DNA of 64,000 nucleotides from Pontibacter diazotrophicus (GTDB lineage Bacteria; Bacteroidota; Bacteroidia; Cytophagales; Hymenobacteraceae): the NCBI RefSeq assembly GCF_003367245.1, contig NZ_QRGR01000001.1, positions 1-64,000 of the forward strand, in the 5' to 3' direction. Under the pieces are notes generated by a model. It saw only the letters and a program-made list of their open reading frames with translations, did not search any database and had not been told where the DNA came from. A program made the translations under genes and the position numbers. Positions 16,997 to 25,509 of this stretch are shown here, piece after piece (positions within the stretch are counted from its first letter, which is position 1; every line of letters begins with the position of its first letter).

Positions 16997-18424
16997 TTAT
17001 GCTTTTACCGTTGTAGTGCCTCCTCCTCGCAGGGATATGTCTACAGGTGTGTTGCCTTCCCAGGCACCGGAGGTGAAATCAGGCACATCAATAGAAGTAG
17101 AACGGTTGGCAACAGACCACTCACTCAGAGGAGCAACAGCACTCCACAAAGCGGCATCATACACGTCCTGATCCAGGGGCAGGCCATTACGCAAAATGTC
17201 GATGAGCCGCCAGTCCATCAGGAAGTCCATGCCGCCATGTCCACCGATTTGTTTGGCCATGTTCCCCAGCTTCCTTGTGATTTCGGGCGTATATTTTTCT
17301 TCCAGTGCTTTCAGTTCTTCCGCCGATACCCAGCCTTCGTGGGAGGTGGCGATTCTGGCTGGTGAAGGCCATTTTCTGGCAGTGGCTTTTGTGCCGCTTA
17401 CCAGGTGTATTCTGGAGTAGGGCCTTGGTGACGACACATCATGCTGCACCATAATCGTCCTGCCTTTTTTTGTGCGGATGGTGGTCGTGTTCATGTTGCC
17501 ACGGTATGAATTGGTGGCGAACTGATTGTAAAAGCTGTCTTTGGCTGCCAGTTCACGGGCTGTGTCCTCCATTGTAAAATCATTACTGGAAACAGAAACG
17601 AGATAATCCATCTGGTCGCCCCGGTTAATGTTCATCACCTGGCATATTGGTCCGAGGCCGTGGGTGGGGTAGAGGTTTCCGTTCCGGGTGTTTTCCTTCA
17701 GACGCCACATATCCTGGTAACCGTCCTTCGAGAAATTGAGGTCTACAAGATTATGGATGTAAGCCCCTTCCCCGTGCACGATATCTCCGAAGAAGCCCTG
17801 CCGGGCCATGTTCAGCGTCAGCAGCTCAAAGAAGTCGTAGCAGCAGTTCTCCAGCATCATACAGTGCTTGCGGGTGCGCTCAGAAGTCTCCACCAGTTGC
17901 CAGCACTCTTCCAGCGTAGTAGCAGCCGGTACTTCTACCGCCACATGTTTGCCCTGTTCCATGGCATACACAGCCATGGGCGTGTGCAGGTGCCAGGGCG
18001 TGGCAATGTATACCAGGTCAATGTCTTCCCTTTCGCAAAGGGCCTTCCATGCTTCTTCGCTTCCGGAGTAGGTAGCAGGTTGATGCGAGGAGCCTGCCAG
18101 CTTTTGCTGCACGGCCTCTACCTGCTCTGGCCTTAAATCACACAGGGTTTTTATGTCTACATTGGCAATATGGCTCATCCTGGACACCGCTCCCGGTCCC
18201 CGCATCCCAAGGCCAATAAAACCTATCCTGACAGTATCTAGTTTTGGAGCAGCATAGCCGCTCATGTTAAACTGCTGCCGGTGCTGCTTTTGCGAAGCTA
18301 CCCGTATCTGGTCCAGATTTGACGGGTTGTTTGAAGTGGCGCAGCCGCTCACCAGACCGGCTCCGGCCACACTGAGGCCAGCCAGGCCCGTTCGTTTCAG
18401 GAATTCTCTACGGTTCGTACTCAT
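16997..18424 (-). CDS. Gfo/Idh/MocA-family protein, probable GH109 alpha-N-acetylgalactosaminidase
   Basis: 475 residues. The N-terminus has a twin-arginine signal (NRREFLKRTGLAGLSVAGAG) with a lipobox-like VSGC, so the product is exported folded. A Rossmann NAD-binding domain (IGFIGLGMRGPGAV near residue 67; VYIATPWHLHTPMA near 138; KHVAVEVPAATT near 158) is followed by the Gfo/Idh C-terminal domain with NGNLYPTHGLGPICQV near 248 and GGHGGMDFLMDWRL near 393. Those two motifs and the export signal match GH109 enzymes, which use tightly bound NAD to cleave alpha-N-acetylgalactosamine. A kinase and nucleotidyltransferase suited to N-acetylhexosamine lie close by on the same strand. Confidence 0.75.
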   Translation of the reverse strand: MSTNRREFLKRTGLAGLSVAGAGLVSGCATSNNPSNLDQIRVASQKQHRQQFNMSGYAAPKLDTVRIGFIGLGMRGPGAVSRMSHIANVDIKTLCDLRPEQVEAVQQKLAGSSHQPATYSGSEEAWKALCEREDIDLVYIATPWHLHTPMAVYAMEQGKHVAVEVPAATTLEECWQLVETSERTRKHCMMLENCCYDFFELLTLNMARQGFFGDIVHGEGAYIHNLVDLNFSKDGYQDMWRLKENTRNGNLYPTHGLGPICQVMNINRGDQMDYLVSVSSNDFTMEDTARELAAKDSFYNQFATNSYRGNMNTTTIRTKKGRTIMVQHDVSSPRPYSRIHLVSGTKATARKWPSPARIATSHEGWVSAEELKALEEKYTPEITRKLGNMAKQIGGHGGMDFLMDWRLIDILRNGLPLDQDVYDAALWSAVAPLSEWSVANRSTSIDVPDFTSGAWEGNTPVDISLRGGGTTTVKA

Positions 18425-18550
18425 GGGCTCTATCGGGGCTTTTTGTAGATGCGTTTGGATGAAGGCTTTGCAGGATTCGGCTTTTGCTGTTCCTTCTGTT
18501 AATATAGCTTAAGTTGCGGGATAATAAAAGAGGTTGCTGATATCCTCTTT

Positions 18551-18634
18551 CTGTCATTTCAAACAGGGTGAGAATTCTGTGTTATTTCATACTCCCGCAA
18601 TGTCTCAGATTTCTCACCCTGTTCGAAATGACAG
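18551..18634. repeat. GTCATTTC-type nested palindrome
   Basis: 84-bp inverted repeat with arms ctgtcatttcaaacagggtg and its near-complement caccctgttcgaaatgacag, plus inner agaattctg / cagatttct. It fills much of the 306-bp gap between the GH109-like gene and the CBM9-like gene. Nothing else was seen in that gap. Confidence 0.8.
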
Positions 18635-18730
18635 CATAGCTCTGGTCTTCGCCACTTTACGGCGTTGAGAGGTAGGGGAAAGCGGTAGATTATTTATCAG
18701 CTGTAGTACTACCGTACAACCTGAAAATCC

Positions 18731-19381
18731 TTACTCGAAATTCAGCTGCCCGAAGAACTCTGGTAAATGAAAGTCCGGTGCTGGGGCGTCAATCTCACTC
18801 CAGGCTAAAAAATGAGGCTCCGGTAATTCGTCACCGCATTTGTAGAAGTTTACACGGCTTTTTACGCCCTGCAGAGAAGAGAACCTGTGGTTGGTGAAAA
18901 CCTCAACCGGTATCATGAGCGTGAGCTGCCAGGTATAGGAGGGGGATGCCGTTGTAGATGAGTTGCTCTGTATAACAGCCAGGTGTTTTATCTGTGTAAT
19001 AACATCCGCTGGCAGTAGCTGCCGGTCATCACGCCCGGTGCCGTAGCCCAGCAGGCAGGTGCCGAGGCAGTTGAACTCAAGATTATAGTAGTGGCTGCCC
19101 CCATCGAAGGCGACAAAGAACTCGACGCAGCTGTCTGTATAAACAGGGTCATTTGGCCTCAGGCAAACTGCACGGAGCGCATTTTCCCTTACATAGTATT
19201 TCAGGAAGAGGCAGTCTGAGTGATGGGCGATAGCAAACGTAACATCCGGTTTAATAGCAGAGGCAGGCCACAGGTGGTGGTCAACAGCGTTTTTCTCAAG
19301 CGTATCAAGTAAACCTGAAATATCTTTTAGCGAACTGTGATTGTTTATTGCTGCTGTGTAGGGAACTCTGATTTGCTTCAT
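18731..19381 (-). CDS. CBM9-like carbohydrate-binding domain protein
   Basis: 216 residues, no signal peptide. The beta-sandwich resembles family 9-like carbohydrate-binding domains, with the signature DSCVEFFVAFDGGSHYYNLEFN near residue 80 (shown here in two overlapping parts: DSCVEFFVAF and GGSHYYNLEFN) and a closing CGDELPEPHFLAWSEIDAP near 190. Stand-alone proteins of this type are common in Bacteroidota; their ligand is unknown. It starts 12 bp after the NahK-like kinase gene and is probably the last gene of a three-gene operon. Confidence 0.65.
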   Translation of the reverse strand: MKQIRVPYTAAINNHSSLKDISGLLDTLEKNAVDHHLWPASAIKPDVTFAIAHHSDCLFLKYYVRENALRAVCLRPNDPVYTDSCVEFFVAFDGGSHYYNLEFNCLGTCLLGYGTGRDDRQLLPADVITQIKHLAVIQSNSSTTASPSYTWQLTLMIPVEVFTNHRFSSLQGVKSRVNFYKCGDELPEPHFLAWSEIDAPAPDFHLPEFFGQLNFE

Positions 19382-19392
19382 ACGATGGCGCG

Positions 19393-20532
19393 TTATCTCC
19401 TTGTTTCCTGCTTACTGGCGGTGGCGATATCCTGAATGGTGCTTTGGAGCAGCTCATACTGCGCTTCTAACTTTTGTACTAGCCTGAACTGCGCACGCGA
19501 TCGCTGGATGTTGTGCCCCGGGAAATTAATTTTATAGTAGGTGTCCCCGTCGATGTAGTCCGTCAGGAAGCGCAGGCCCATAATAAAAGGCAGCAGCAGG
19601 CAACCCATGGCAAGAGAGCGGATTTCAGTAGGAGTTAAGAAGCCTGCCGTTTCTTTCAGAAAGCCCCTCGTGAAGGCTTTGAACAGGTCCATGTCCACGC
19701 TTATCTTTTCAATGTCTTTTTCGTCTTCAGAGGCGGTGTTCACAGTAGTGCGGATGGCATCGCCAAAATCATAGGCTACATAGCCCGGCATTACGGTGTC
19801 CAGGTCAATCACGCACTGCGCCTCGTCCTGTTCGTTGAGCAGTACGTTGTTGAACTTCGTGTCGTTGTGGGTTATCCGGAGCGGAAGTTTCCCCGCCTGT
19901 CCTAGTTTCAGGATAGAGGCCATCTCTTCTGTACGTGCCTCTACAAAGGCAATTTCATCGGAGACTTCTTTTACTCTGTTTACCGGGTTGCGGGCAATGG
20001 CTTCCCGGAAGAGCCGGAGCCGGTAAGCAATGTTGTGAAAGTCGGGAATGGTTTCGTGCAGCAGGCTTGCATCCATATCCGCCAGCAGCGCCTGAAACGT
20101 ACCAAAGGCTTTGCCTCCTTCATAAGCTTGCTGCGCTGTGTGTACAATATCATAGCTGCGGGTATGCGGCAGGAATTTATATAGACGCCAGTAGTTTCCG
20201 GCGGCATCCTGGTAGTAGAGTTGGCCATCTTTCAGCGGGACCAGGCGAAGCACTTCTGTATCAGGGTTGGCACCGGGTATAGCTACCAGCTTTTTGCGGA
20301 GGTGAGTGGTGACCAACTGTATGTTTTCCATCAGGGCAGGCACGTTTTTGAAAACCTGGTGGTTCACGCGCTGCAATAGGTAGTCAGGACAGGTGGGCTG
20401 TTTGTTAACTACATGGAAGGTGTCGTGGATGTACCCGGAACCGTGCGGTTTTATATCGGCTGCCGCTCCTTTTATCGCAAACTGTTCTGCAATCAGGGGT
20501 AAATTATATGCGGCCTTGTTTCCTGGTGCCAT
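19393..20532 (-). CDS. Phosphotransferase of the APH fold, NahK-like N-acetylhexosamine 1-kinase candidate
   Basis: 379 residues. The aminoglycoside/choline kinase-like fold has an N-lobe with GSGYIHDTFHV near residue 31, and a C-lobe with catalytic LRITHNDTKFNNVLL near 220 (HND in place of HGD) and CVIDLDTVMPGYVAYDFGD near 243, whose Asp residues bind magnesium. This pattern is close to NahK kinases, which phosphorylate C1 of GlcNAc or GalNAc. The adjacent nucleotidyltransferase gene, 18 bp upstream, and the nearby GH109-like gene support a hexosamine salvage role. Other sugar or small-alcohol kinases cannot be ruled out. Confidence 0.7.
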   Translation of the reverse strand: MAPGNKAAYNLPLIAEQFAIKGAAADIKPHGSGYIHDTFHVVNKQPTCPDYLLQRVNHQVFKNVPALMENIQLVTTHLRKKLVAIPGANPDTEVLRLVPLKDGQLYYQDAAGNYWRLYKFLPHTRSYDIVHTAQQAYEGGKAFGTFQALLADMDASLLHETIPDFHNIAYRLRLFREAIARNPVNRVKEVSDEIAFVEARTEEMASILKLGQAGKLPLRITHNDTKFNNVLLNEQDEAQCVIDLDTVMPGYVAYDFGDAIRTTVNTASEDEKDIEKISVDMDLFKAFTRGFLKETAGFLTPTEIRSLAMGCLLLPFIMGLRFLTDYIDGDTYYKINFPGHNIQRSRAQFRLVQKLEAQYELLQSTIQDIATASKQETRR

Positions 20533-20550
20533 CTTGTTTTGGAGGTTATG

Positions 20551-21465
20551 CTATGGTTGTGGCCATAAGTTTTCCGGATAAATTCCGGCAGCTATTAAGT
20601 TATGAATATTCCGGATAACTACCGCTTTATCATCGGGATAGGTAACACCAAACCATTTCTCAGAAGAGGGCAGCACTTTTACCTGTGCCTCACCCGACTG
20701 CACCAGGCGGTTCAGAACATCCGGAAGGTAAAACTCTGCTTTCAGGTCGTGGGGGTGCTTTGCCAGGAACTCCTTAAAGCACATTTCAAAATAGGGGAAC
20801 ACAGCTGGTGTAAAACCCATCAAGTTCATAGAGACCATCTCTTCTCCTGTAAACAGCACATCCTGCTCCTCCGTAGTGCGGGCTACTATGCCTTTGCCTG
20901 ATTGAACAAGATGCGTTTGCTCAGTCACACTAACCAGATTATCCCTGTCATCTATTTCGCAGATGCCCCTTGAAACAGCTCCATGCGGCGATAAGGTGTT
21001 TTTCAGCTGAAACCCTACCAGCCCGTACTGCCGTTCCGGCGGTGTGGCTTTCAGGAAATCGGCCATCAGTTGGAAAGACTGCCTTCCATAAAAATCGTCC
21101 CCGTTTATAACCGCGAAGGGCTCCTTTATAGTGGAGGCTGCTGTCCAGACTGCGTGACCAGTTCCCCATGGTTTTTCCCGGTTGTCAGGTAAGGTGAAGC
21201 CTGAAGGAAGTGCGTGCAAATCCTGTAACACATACTCCACTGCCATACTGCCGGCGTACTTCTGAGCAGTCGCTTTTGTGAATTCTGCGGCAATGGATTT
21301 CCGGATAACAAATACCACCTTTCCAAAGCCAGCTTTTGCAGCGTCGTATACCGAGTAATCCAGTATCGTTTCGCCGTAAGGCCCGAAAGGCTCCAGCTGT
21401 TTTAAGCTGCCATACCGGGTTGCCATTCCTGCCGCCAGGATCAGAAGTGTAGGGTTAGAATTCAA
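20551..21465 (-). CDS. Sugar-1-phosphate nucleotidyltransferase (NTP_transferase family)
   Basis: I choose the TTG at 21465 as start (M-N-S-N-P-T-L-L-I-L-A-A-G), giving about 304 residues. The only in-frame ATG upstream, at 21588, lies inside a palindromic repeat and would add 41 odd residues. The nucleotide-binding motif LILAAGMATRYGSLKQL is at the very N-terminus, with a metal-site Asp in FAVINGDDFYG near residue 108 and WGTGHAVWTA near 90. The family makes NDP-sugars from sugar-1-phosphate. With the NahK-like kinase next to it, UDP-HexNAc or GDP-sugar synthesis by salvage is plausible. Confidence 0.7.
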   Translation of the reverse strand: MNSNPTLLILAAGMATRYGSLKQLEPFGPYGETILDYSVYDAAKAGFGKVVFVIRKSIAAEFTKATAQKYAGSMAVEYVLQDLHALPSGFTLPDNREKPWGTGHAVWTAASTIKEPFAVINGDDFYGRQSFQLMADFLKATPPERQYGLVGFQLKNTLSPHGAVSRGICEIDDRDNLVSVTEQTHLVQSGKGIVARTTEEQDVLFTGEEMVSMNLMGFTPAVFPYFEMCFKEFLAKHPHDLKAEFYLPDVLNRLVQSGEAQVKVLPSSEKWFGVTYPDDKAVVIRNIHNLIAAGIYPENLWPQP

Positions 21466-21565
21466 AACAGGCTTTGCTTTTAAATTTTCCTGAAGCCCAA
21501 TGCCTTCAATGCGGCACAGGACAAGCAGGCAAGACAAAACATTATACTCCGCTTTTACGCAACGA

Positions 21566-21714
21566 GTCCCAGCGGGACGACCTGTCAATAGAAATCCATT
21601 CCAGTATTTTTAGAGCTCCAGCGGAGCGATCTGTAATATATGTAACAGGTCGCTCCGCTGGAGCTAAGGGTGCCTGAGAATGATGAGGCTATCAACAGGT
21701 CGTCCCGCTGGGAC
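21566..21714. repeat. Four-hairpin nested palindromic element, copy A
   Basis: 149 bp. The outer arms are gtcccagcgggacgacctgt (21566 on) and its complement ending at 21714. The inner arms are agctccagcggagcgatctg (21614 on) and its complement ending at 21665. Each arm is itself a tiny hairpin with a GACCTGT-like tail. Related copies are at 41606-41756 and 58078-58227. It lies before the nucleotidyltransferase gene and after the DUF2490 gene. Confidence 0.9.
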
Positions 21715-21770
21715 TTTAAAGAAAGCTTGTGGTTATGCCGGATAGCGTTAACTATGCTATACTATAGCTA

Positions 21771-22529
21771 CTACTGCCGGGCGAAGTTCAGGGTGTGGAA
21801 AAAGCTGACCTGCAAGGTATGGTTATGCTCGAAAACCACTCCGTCAGCCTTTTGCACAATCTGGTTCAGGTAACCGAATTCCAACGCTGCGGAATCGCTT
21901 ATTTTATAGCCTATCGCTGCGTAAGCCCTGTTCTGGTCGAAAATGTTCTTCCTGGCGTTTTCGCCGAAGCCAACAAATACTTCATCATATACTGCCAGAA
22001 AGGGCTCCTTTGCTTCAGTAGTTGGTCCGATGAGCGGCAGTGTGGCCTTCAGAAAATAGCGGGCGCGGTTCAGGTACGTATAGTCAGTTGTTTCTGCGCC
22101 ACGTATCCAGCGTTGCTCCAGGCGGTAGCGGTGTATCAACCCAACCCGGGCAATATTGCTTTTGTGCTGTAGCTGCTGATAAATACGCTGCTCCGGGAAG
22201 GTGCCTGCCGCTGGATAATCACCGTAAGGGTGTGTTTCTATAAATCCGTAGCCTAACGTAAACATGGCATTCGGCGTCAGGTCATAGTTTATACCTGTCC
22301 GGATGAGCAGTTGCTGCGGGTCTTTGATGATGTTGTGCCTTCGTAACTGAACCTCTGCATGAATGCCCCATTTATCAGAAAACTTGTGGTCTCCGAAATA
22401 CATGTACCAGCCATTGTTGTTATAATCTTTAATGCGCTGCTCGCTTTGCGCCTGCGCTGTGTTTAAAAACAGACCGGGAGCCAGCAAAAGCACCCATGAT
22501 AATACTATAAGTGTTAGTTTTGATTTCAT
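21771..22529 (-). CDS. DUF2490 outer-membrane protein
   Basis: 252 residues. The signal peptide (MKSKLTLIVLSWVLLLAPGL to about residue 28, AQAQS) is followed by alternating hydrophobic beta-strands typical of a small barrel: WGIHAEVQLRRHNI, LIRTGINYDLTPNAMFTLGY and RVGLIHRYRLEQRW. It ends LQVSFFHTLNFARQ, a typical terminal barrel strand. These motifs match DUF2490, whose function is unknown. A good -7 element lies 45 bp upstream of the start. Confidence 0.75.
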   Translation of the reverse strand: MKSKLTLIVLSWVLLLAPGLFLNTAQAQSEQRIKDYNNNGWYMYFGDHKFSDKWGIHAEVQLRRHNIIKDPQQLLIRTGINYDLTPNAMFTLGYGFIETHPYGDYPAAGTFPEQRIYQQLQHKSNIARVGLIHRYRLEQRWIRGAETTDYTYLNRARYFLKATLPLIGPTTEAKEPFLAVYDEVFVGFGENARKNIFDQNRAYAAIGYKISDSAALEFGYLNQIVQKADGVVFEHNHTLQVSFFHTLNFARQ

Positions 22530-22573
22530 ACCGTTAAGATGGCACCTAAAAACTTAAACTTCAAATTGACTTT

Positions 22574-22603
22574 CAAAACTATTGTTCCTTGGAGGATATG
22601 AAA
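22574..22603 (-). promoter_or_regulatory. Promoter of the DUF2490 gene
   Basis: On the minus strand TAGTTTTG (plus coordinates 22574-22581) exactly matches TAnnTTTG, with TTTC 19 bp upstream in place of TTTG. It lies 45 bp from the start codon at 22529. Confidence 0.55.
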
Positions 22604-22697
22604 GGTGGAGAAATAAAGCCTGAATGCATAAAATGCCGGACGCTTCTTGTTCTGTAGGATGAGAACTTGCAACGGCTCAATTTAACATACTTTCTTC

Positions 22698-22717
22698 TTG
22701 TTTTACCGGTAAAACAA
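22698..22717. promoter_or_regulatory. 20-bp perfect palindrome upstream of the aspartokinase gene
   Basis: TTGTTTTACC followed by its exact complement. The centre ACCGGT resembles LacI-family operators (central CG). It lies 85 bp before the aspartokinase start and 169 bp before the divergent DUF2490 start. The bound factor is unknown. Confidence 0.45.
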
Positions 22718-22801
22718 TGGGAATTTGCCATGTAGAATATGACAACAGGTTTTTAAGAAGGGCATTGAGCCAGAGAACCGACTGAAAAAAGGATTGGAAG
22801 A

Positions 22802-25198
22802 ATGAAGGTGTTAAAATTTGGGGGCAAGTCGTTGAGCAATGGCGGGCCAATCGAAAGTGTTATCAACATCATAAAGAAAGAGGCCAGTGCAGCGGCTATT
22901 GCAGTAGTTGTTTCTGCAAGAGGCCAAAGCACCGATATGCTGCTGGACCTTTACGCGAAGGCTGTAAAAGGCGAGGACTACGAGAAGGAGCTAAGCGGGT
23001 TTATGAATTTGCAGCACATCCACGACATAGATCTGGGCCTGTATTATGAGGAGTTGAAAGTCGTGCTCCAGGCGCTCCGGCTAATCGGTGAGGAAAGCGT
23101 GCGGACAAGAGACAAGGTACTTGCCTTTGGGGAGGTCATAAGCGCTCAAACAGTAGCTGGCATTTTAAGGGAAGAAGGCCTGGAAGCCGTTTTTGTTGAT
23201 GCACGGAAGCTGATTAATGTTACAGTTGATTCGAATGAAACAACTGTTGATTTCTTAAGCTCAGAGAAAAATACAAAGGCGTTCTTTCAGTCACTGGAGC
23301 CAAACCAGATACCAGTGATTACAGGATTCATCGCGTCTGATCCGGAAGGCAAAACCGTTACCTTGGGGAGAAACGGGAGCAACTACACCGCTACTCTGAT
23401 TGCCAGTTTCATTAAGGCGACAGAGGTGCAGAACTGGACGGACGTGGATGGCGTGTACACGGCCAGCCCAAAGTATGTGAAGGGCGCACAGCGGATTCCG
23501 CATCTGAGTTACCGGGAGGCCAACGAACTGGCTAATTTCGGGGCAAACGTGCTTCATTCCAAAACCATTCTGCCACTGATGGAAAGCGGCATACCGCTAA
23601 GGGTTTTCAACAGCTTCGCACCAGACTCGGAGGGTACGCTGATTGATGAGAAGGGGGCAGGCAAGGGAATCAAAGCGGTGTCTACCATTGAAGAGGTATC
23701 GCTGGTAAGCCTGGAAGGCCGCGGGCTTCTGGGTAAGGTGGGCATAGACGCCCGGATTTTCAGTGCCCTGAGCAGCAGGAGCATCAGCGTGCGGCTTATC
23801 TCACAGGCATCTTCTGAGAGAGGAATCGGCTTCGTGGTCAACAAAGAAGATGCCGCCGCAGCACAGGAAGTGCTCAGCGCAGAATTTCACGATGAACTGG
23901 TAAGCGGCAACATTTCCCGCATCCAGATCGCCAGCGACAAGGCCATTATCGCCATTGTTGGCCGGCATAATTACGCCCTCGAGAAAGCCATCTATGGCCT
24001 GAGAAGAAACAGGATATGGATGTACCTCATCAGCAACAGCATCAACGGGGAACACATCTCTTTAGTAGTAGATAACAAGTCGCTGAAGAAAGCGGTGAAC
24101 GTGGTGCACAACCAGGTGTTCGGTGCGATCAAAACCCTCAATTTGTTTGCCTTCGGAAAAGGCACGGTAGGAGGCAAACTGCTGGACCAGATTATCGAAA
24201 CAGGGGACGAGGTGGTAAAACGCCGGAACCTGAAAATCAACATTGTAGGCGTGTCTGACTCAAAGAAGATGATTTTCAACGAGGACGGCTTGGGCAGCAA
24301 CTGGAAGCAGGAGCTTGCACACAGCCAGGAGGAGCGCGATTTTGGCGCCATCATCCATCGTTTGAAGGAATCCGGGCTAGAGAACATCGTGATAGCAGAC
24401 AACACCTCGTCGCAGGAACTCACAGAGCAGTATCCTGAAATAGTGAACAGTGGCTTTGACATTGTGGCGTCCAACAAAAAGGCTAATTCTATCTCCTACG
24501 ATTTTTACCAGAACCTCCGCAATACCCTGAAGCGAAGAGGGAAACTGTTTTACTATGAAACCAACGTAGGCGCCGGCCTGCCCCTGATAGACACGATAAA
24601 GCATCTGCACAACTCCGCAGACAAGATAAAGCGGATACGAGGCGTGTTCAGCGGCTCCCTCAGCTATATTTTCAATAACTATTCGGTGCAGGATAAAGCT
24701 TTTTCTGCGGTCCTCGCGGAAGCAAAAGAAAAAGGACTGACGGAGCCAGACCCAAGAGAAGACCTGAGTGGAACAGACGTGGCCCGGAAGCTGATTATTC
24801 TTGCCCGGGAAATAGGCTTGCAGTCAGAGCTGGAGGATGTTTCCATCGAAAGCCTCGTGCCGGAGTTCGCTTCCGACGCAAAAGACTACTCAGAATTCTT
24901 GTCTAAGATAGATGAAATAGATGCTTACTTTGCCCAAATCAAAAGCAGCCTCAAAGAAAACGAGGTATTGCGCTTCACCGGTGACCTGGAGGTAGATGAA
25001 AATAAACTGACGGTGTCGCTCGTGAAAGCAGACAAGAATTCTCCCCTGGGCAGCATCAAAAATGCCGACTCCATTTTTGAGATATTCACAGAAAGCTACG
25101 GCACTCAACCTATTGTTATACAAGGTGCAGGTGCAGGCGCTGAGGTAACGGCAAGAGGCGTTTATTCTGATTTGCTGAGGATTGGGGGGCAGTATTAG
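22802..25198 (+). CDS. thrA: Bifunctional aspartate kinase / homoserine dehydrogenase I
   Basis: 798 residues, the usual length of the fused enzyme that carries out the first and third steps from aspartate to threonine and methionine. The kinase domain spans about 1-300: MKVLKFGGKSLSNG has Lys where many kinases have Thr, FGEVISAQTVAGIL is near 102, and VTLGRNGSNYTATLIASF near 190. Two ACT regulatory domains follow (about 305-460), then the dehydrogenase (about 465-798) with FAFGKGTVGGKLLDQI and GVFSGSLSYIFNNYS near 617. No thrB or thrC follows; a hairpin terminator lies 40 bp downstream. Confidence 0.92.
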   Translation: MKVLKFGGKSLSNGGPIESVINIIKKEASAAAIAVVVSARGQSTDMLLDLYAKAVKGEDYEKELSGFMNLQHIHDIDLGLYYEELKVVLQALRLIGEESVRTRDKVLAFGEVISAQTVAGILREEGLEAVFVDARKLINVTVDSNETTVDFLSSEKNTKAFFQSLEPNQIPVITGFIASDPEGKTVTLGRNGSNYTATLIASFIKATEVQNWTDVDGVYTASPKYVKGAQRIPHLSYREANELANFGANVLHSKTILPLMESGIPLRVFNSFAPDSEGTLIDEKGAGKGIKAVSTIEEVSLVSLEGRGLLGKVGIDARIFSALSSRSISVRLISQASSERGIGFVVNKEDAAAAQEVLSAEFHDELVSGNISRIQIASDKAIIAIVGRHNYALEKAIYGLRRNRIWMYLISNSINGEHISLVVDNKSLKKAVNVVHNQVFGAIKTLNLFAFGKGTVGGKLLDQIIETGDEVVKRRNLKINIVGVSDSKKMIFNEDGLGSNWKQELAHSQEERDFGAIIHRLKESGLENIVIADNTSSQELTEQYPEIVNSGFDIVASNKKANSISYDFYQNLRNTLKRRGKLFYYETNVGAGLPLIDTIKHLHNSADKIKRIRGVFSGSLSYIFNNYSVQDKAFSAVLAEAKEKGLTEPDPREDLSGTDVARKLIILAREIGLQSELEDVSIESLVPEFASDAKDYSEFLSKIDEIDAYFAQIKSSLKENEVLRFTGDLEVDENKLTVSLVKADKNSPLGSIKNADSIFEIFTESYGTQPIVIQGAGAGAEVTARGVYSDLLRIGGQY

Positions 25199-25239
25199 GC
25201 TCTTCGGCAGCTGGTATTGGTTTTGAAAAAGAAGGCTTG

Positions 25240-25281
25240 AATCTGACAGGTTAGATATATCTGGCCTGTCAGATTTTTTTT
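25240..25281 (+). terminator. Intrinsic terminator of thrA
   Basis: 11-bp perfect stem (aatctgacagg at 25240-25250 and its complement at 25265-25275) followed by a run of T to 25281. Confidence 0.85.
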
Positions 25282-25509
25282 GACTATGATGAGTAGAGTG
25301 TCATCATAATATTAATATAGTTTACAATGCACCTTGCCCTGGAAGTTGTGGCTGCGGCAGTGTAAAATCCGAAGATAAAAATTTGGTTCAGAGTGCATTT
25401 TGAGTTGTGCGTTCGCAAGTAAAGCAGCGGTAAAATAAAGTTGGTCTTGCCGCTGATTTTATAAATTTATTTATATATGTTTAATGGCATGTATGTATAA
25501 ACTAAATTC

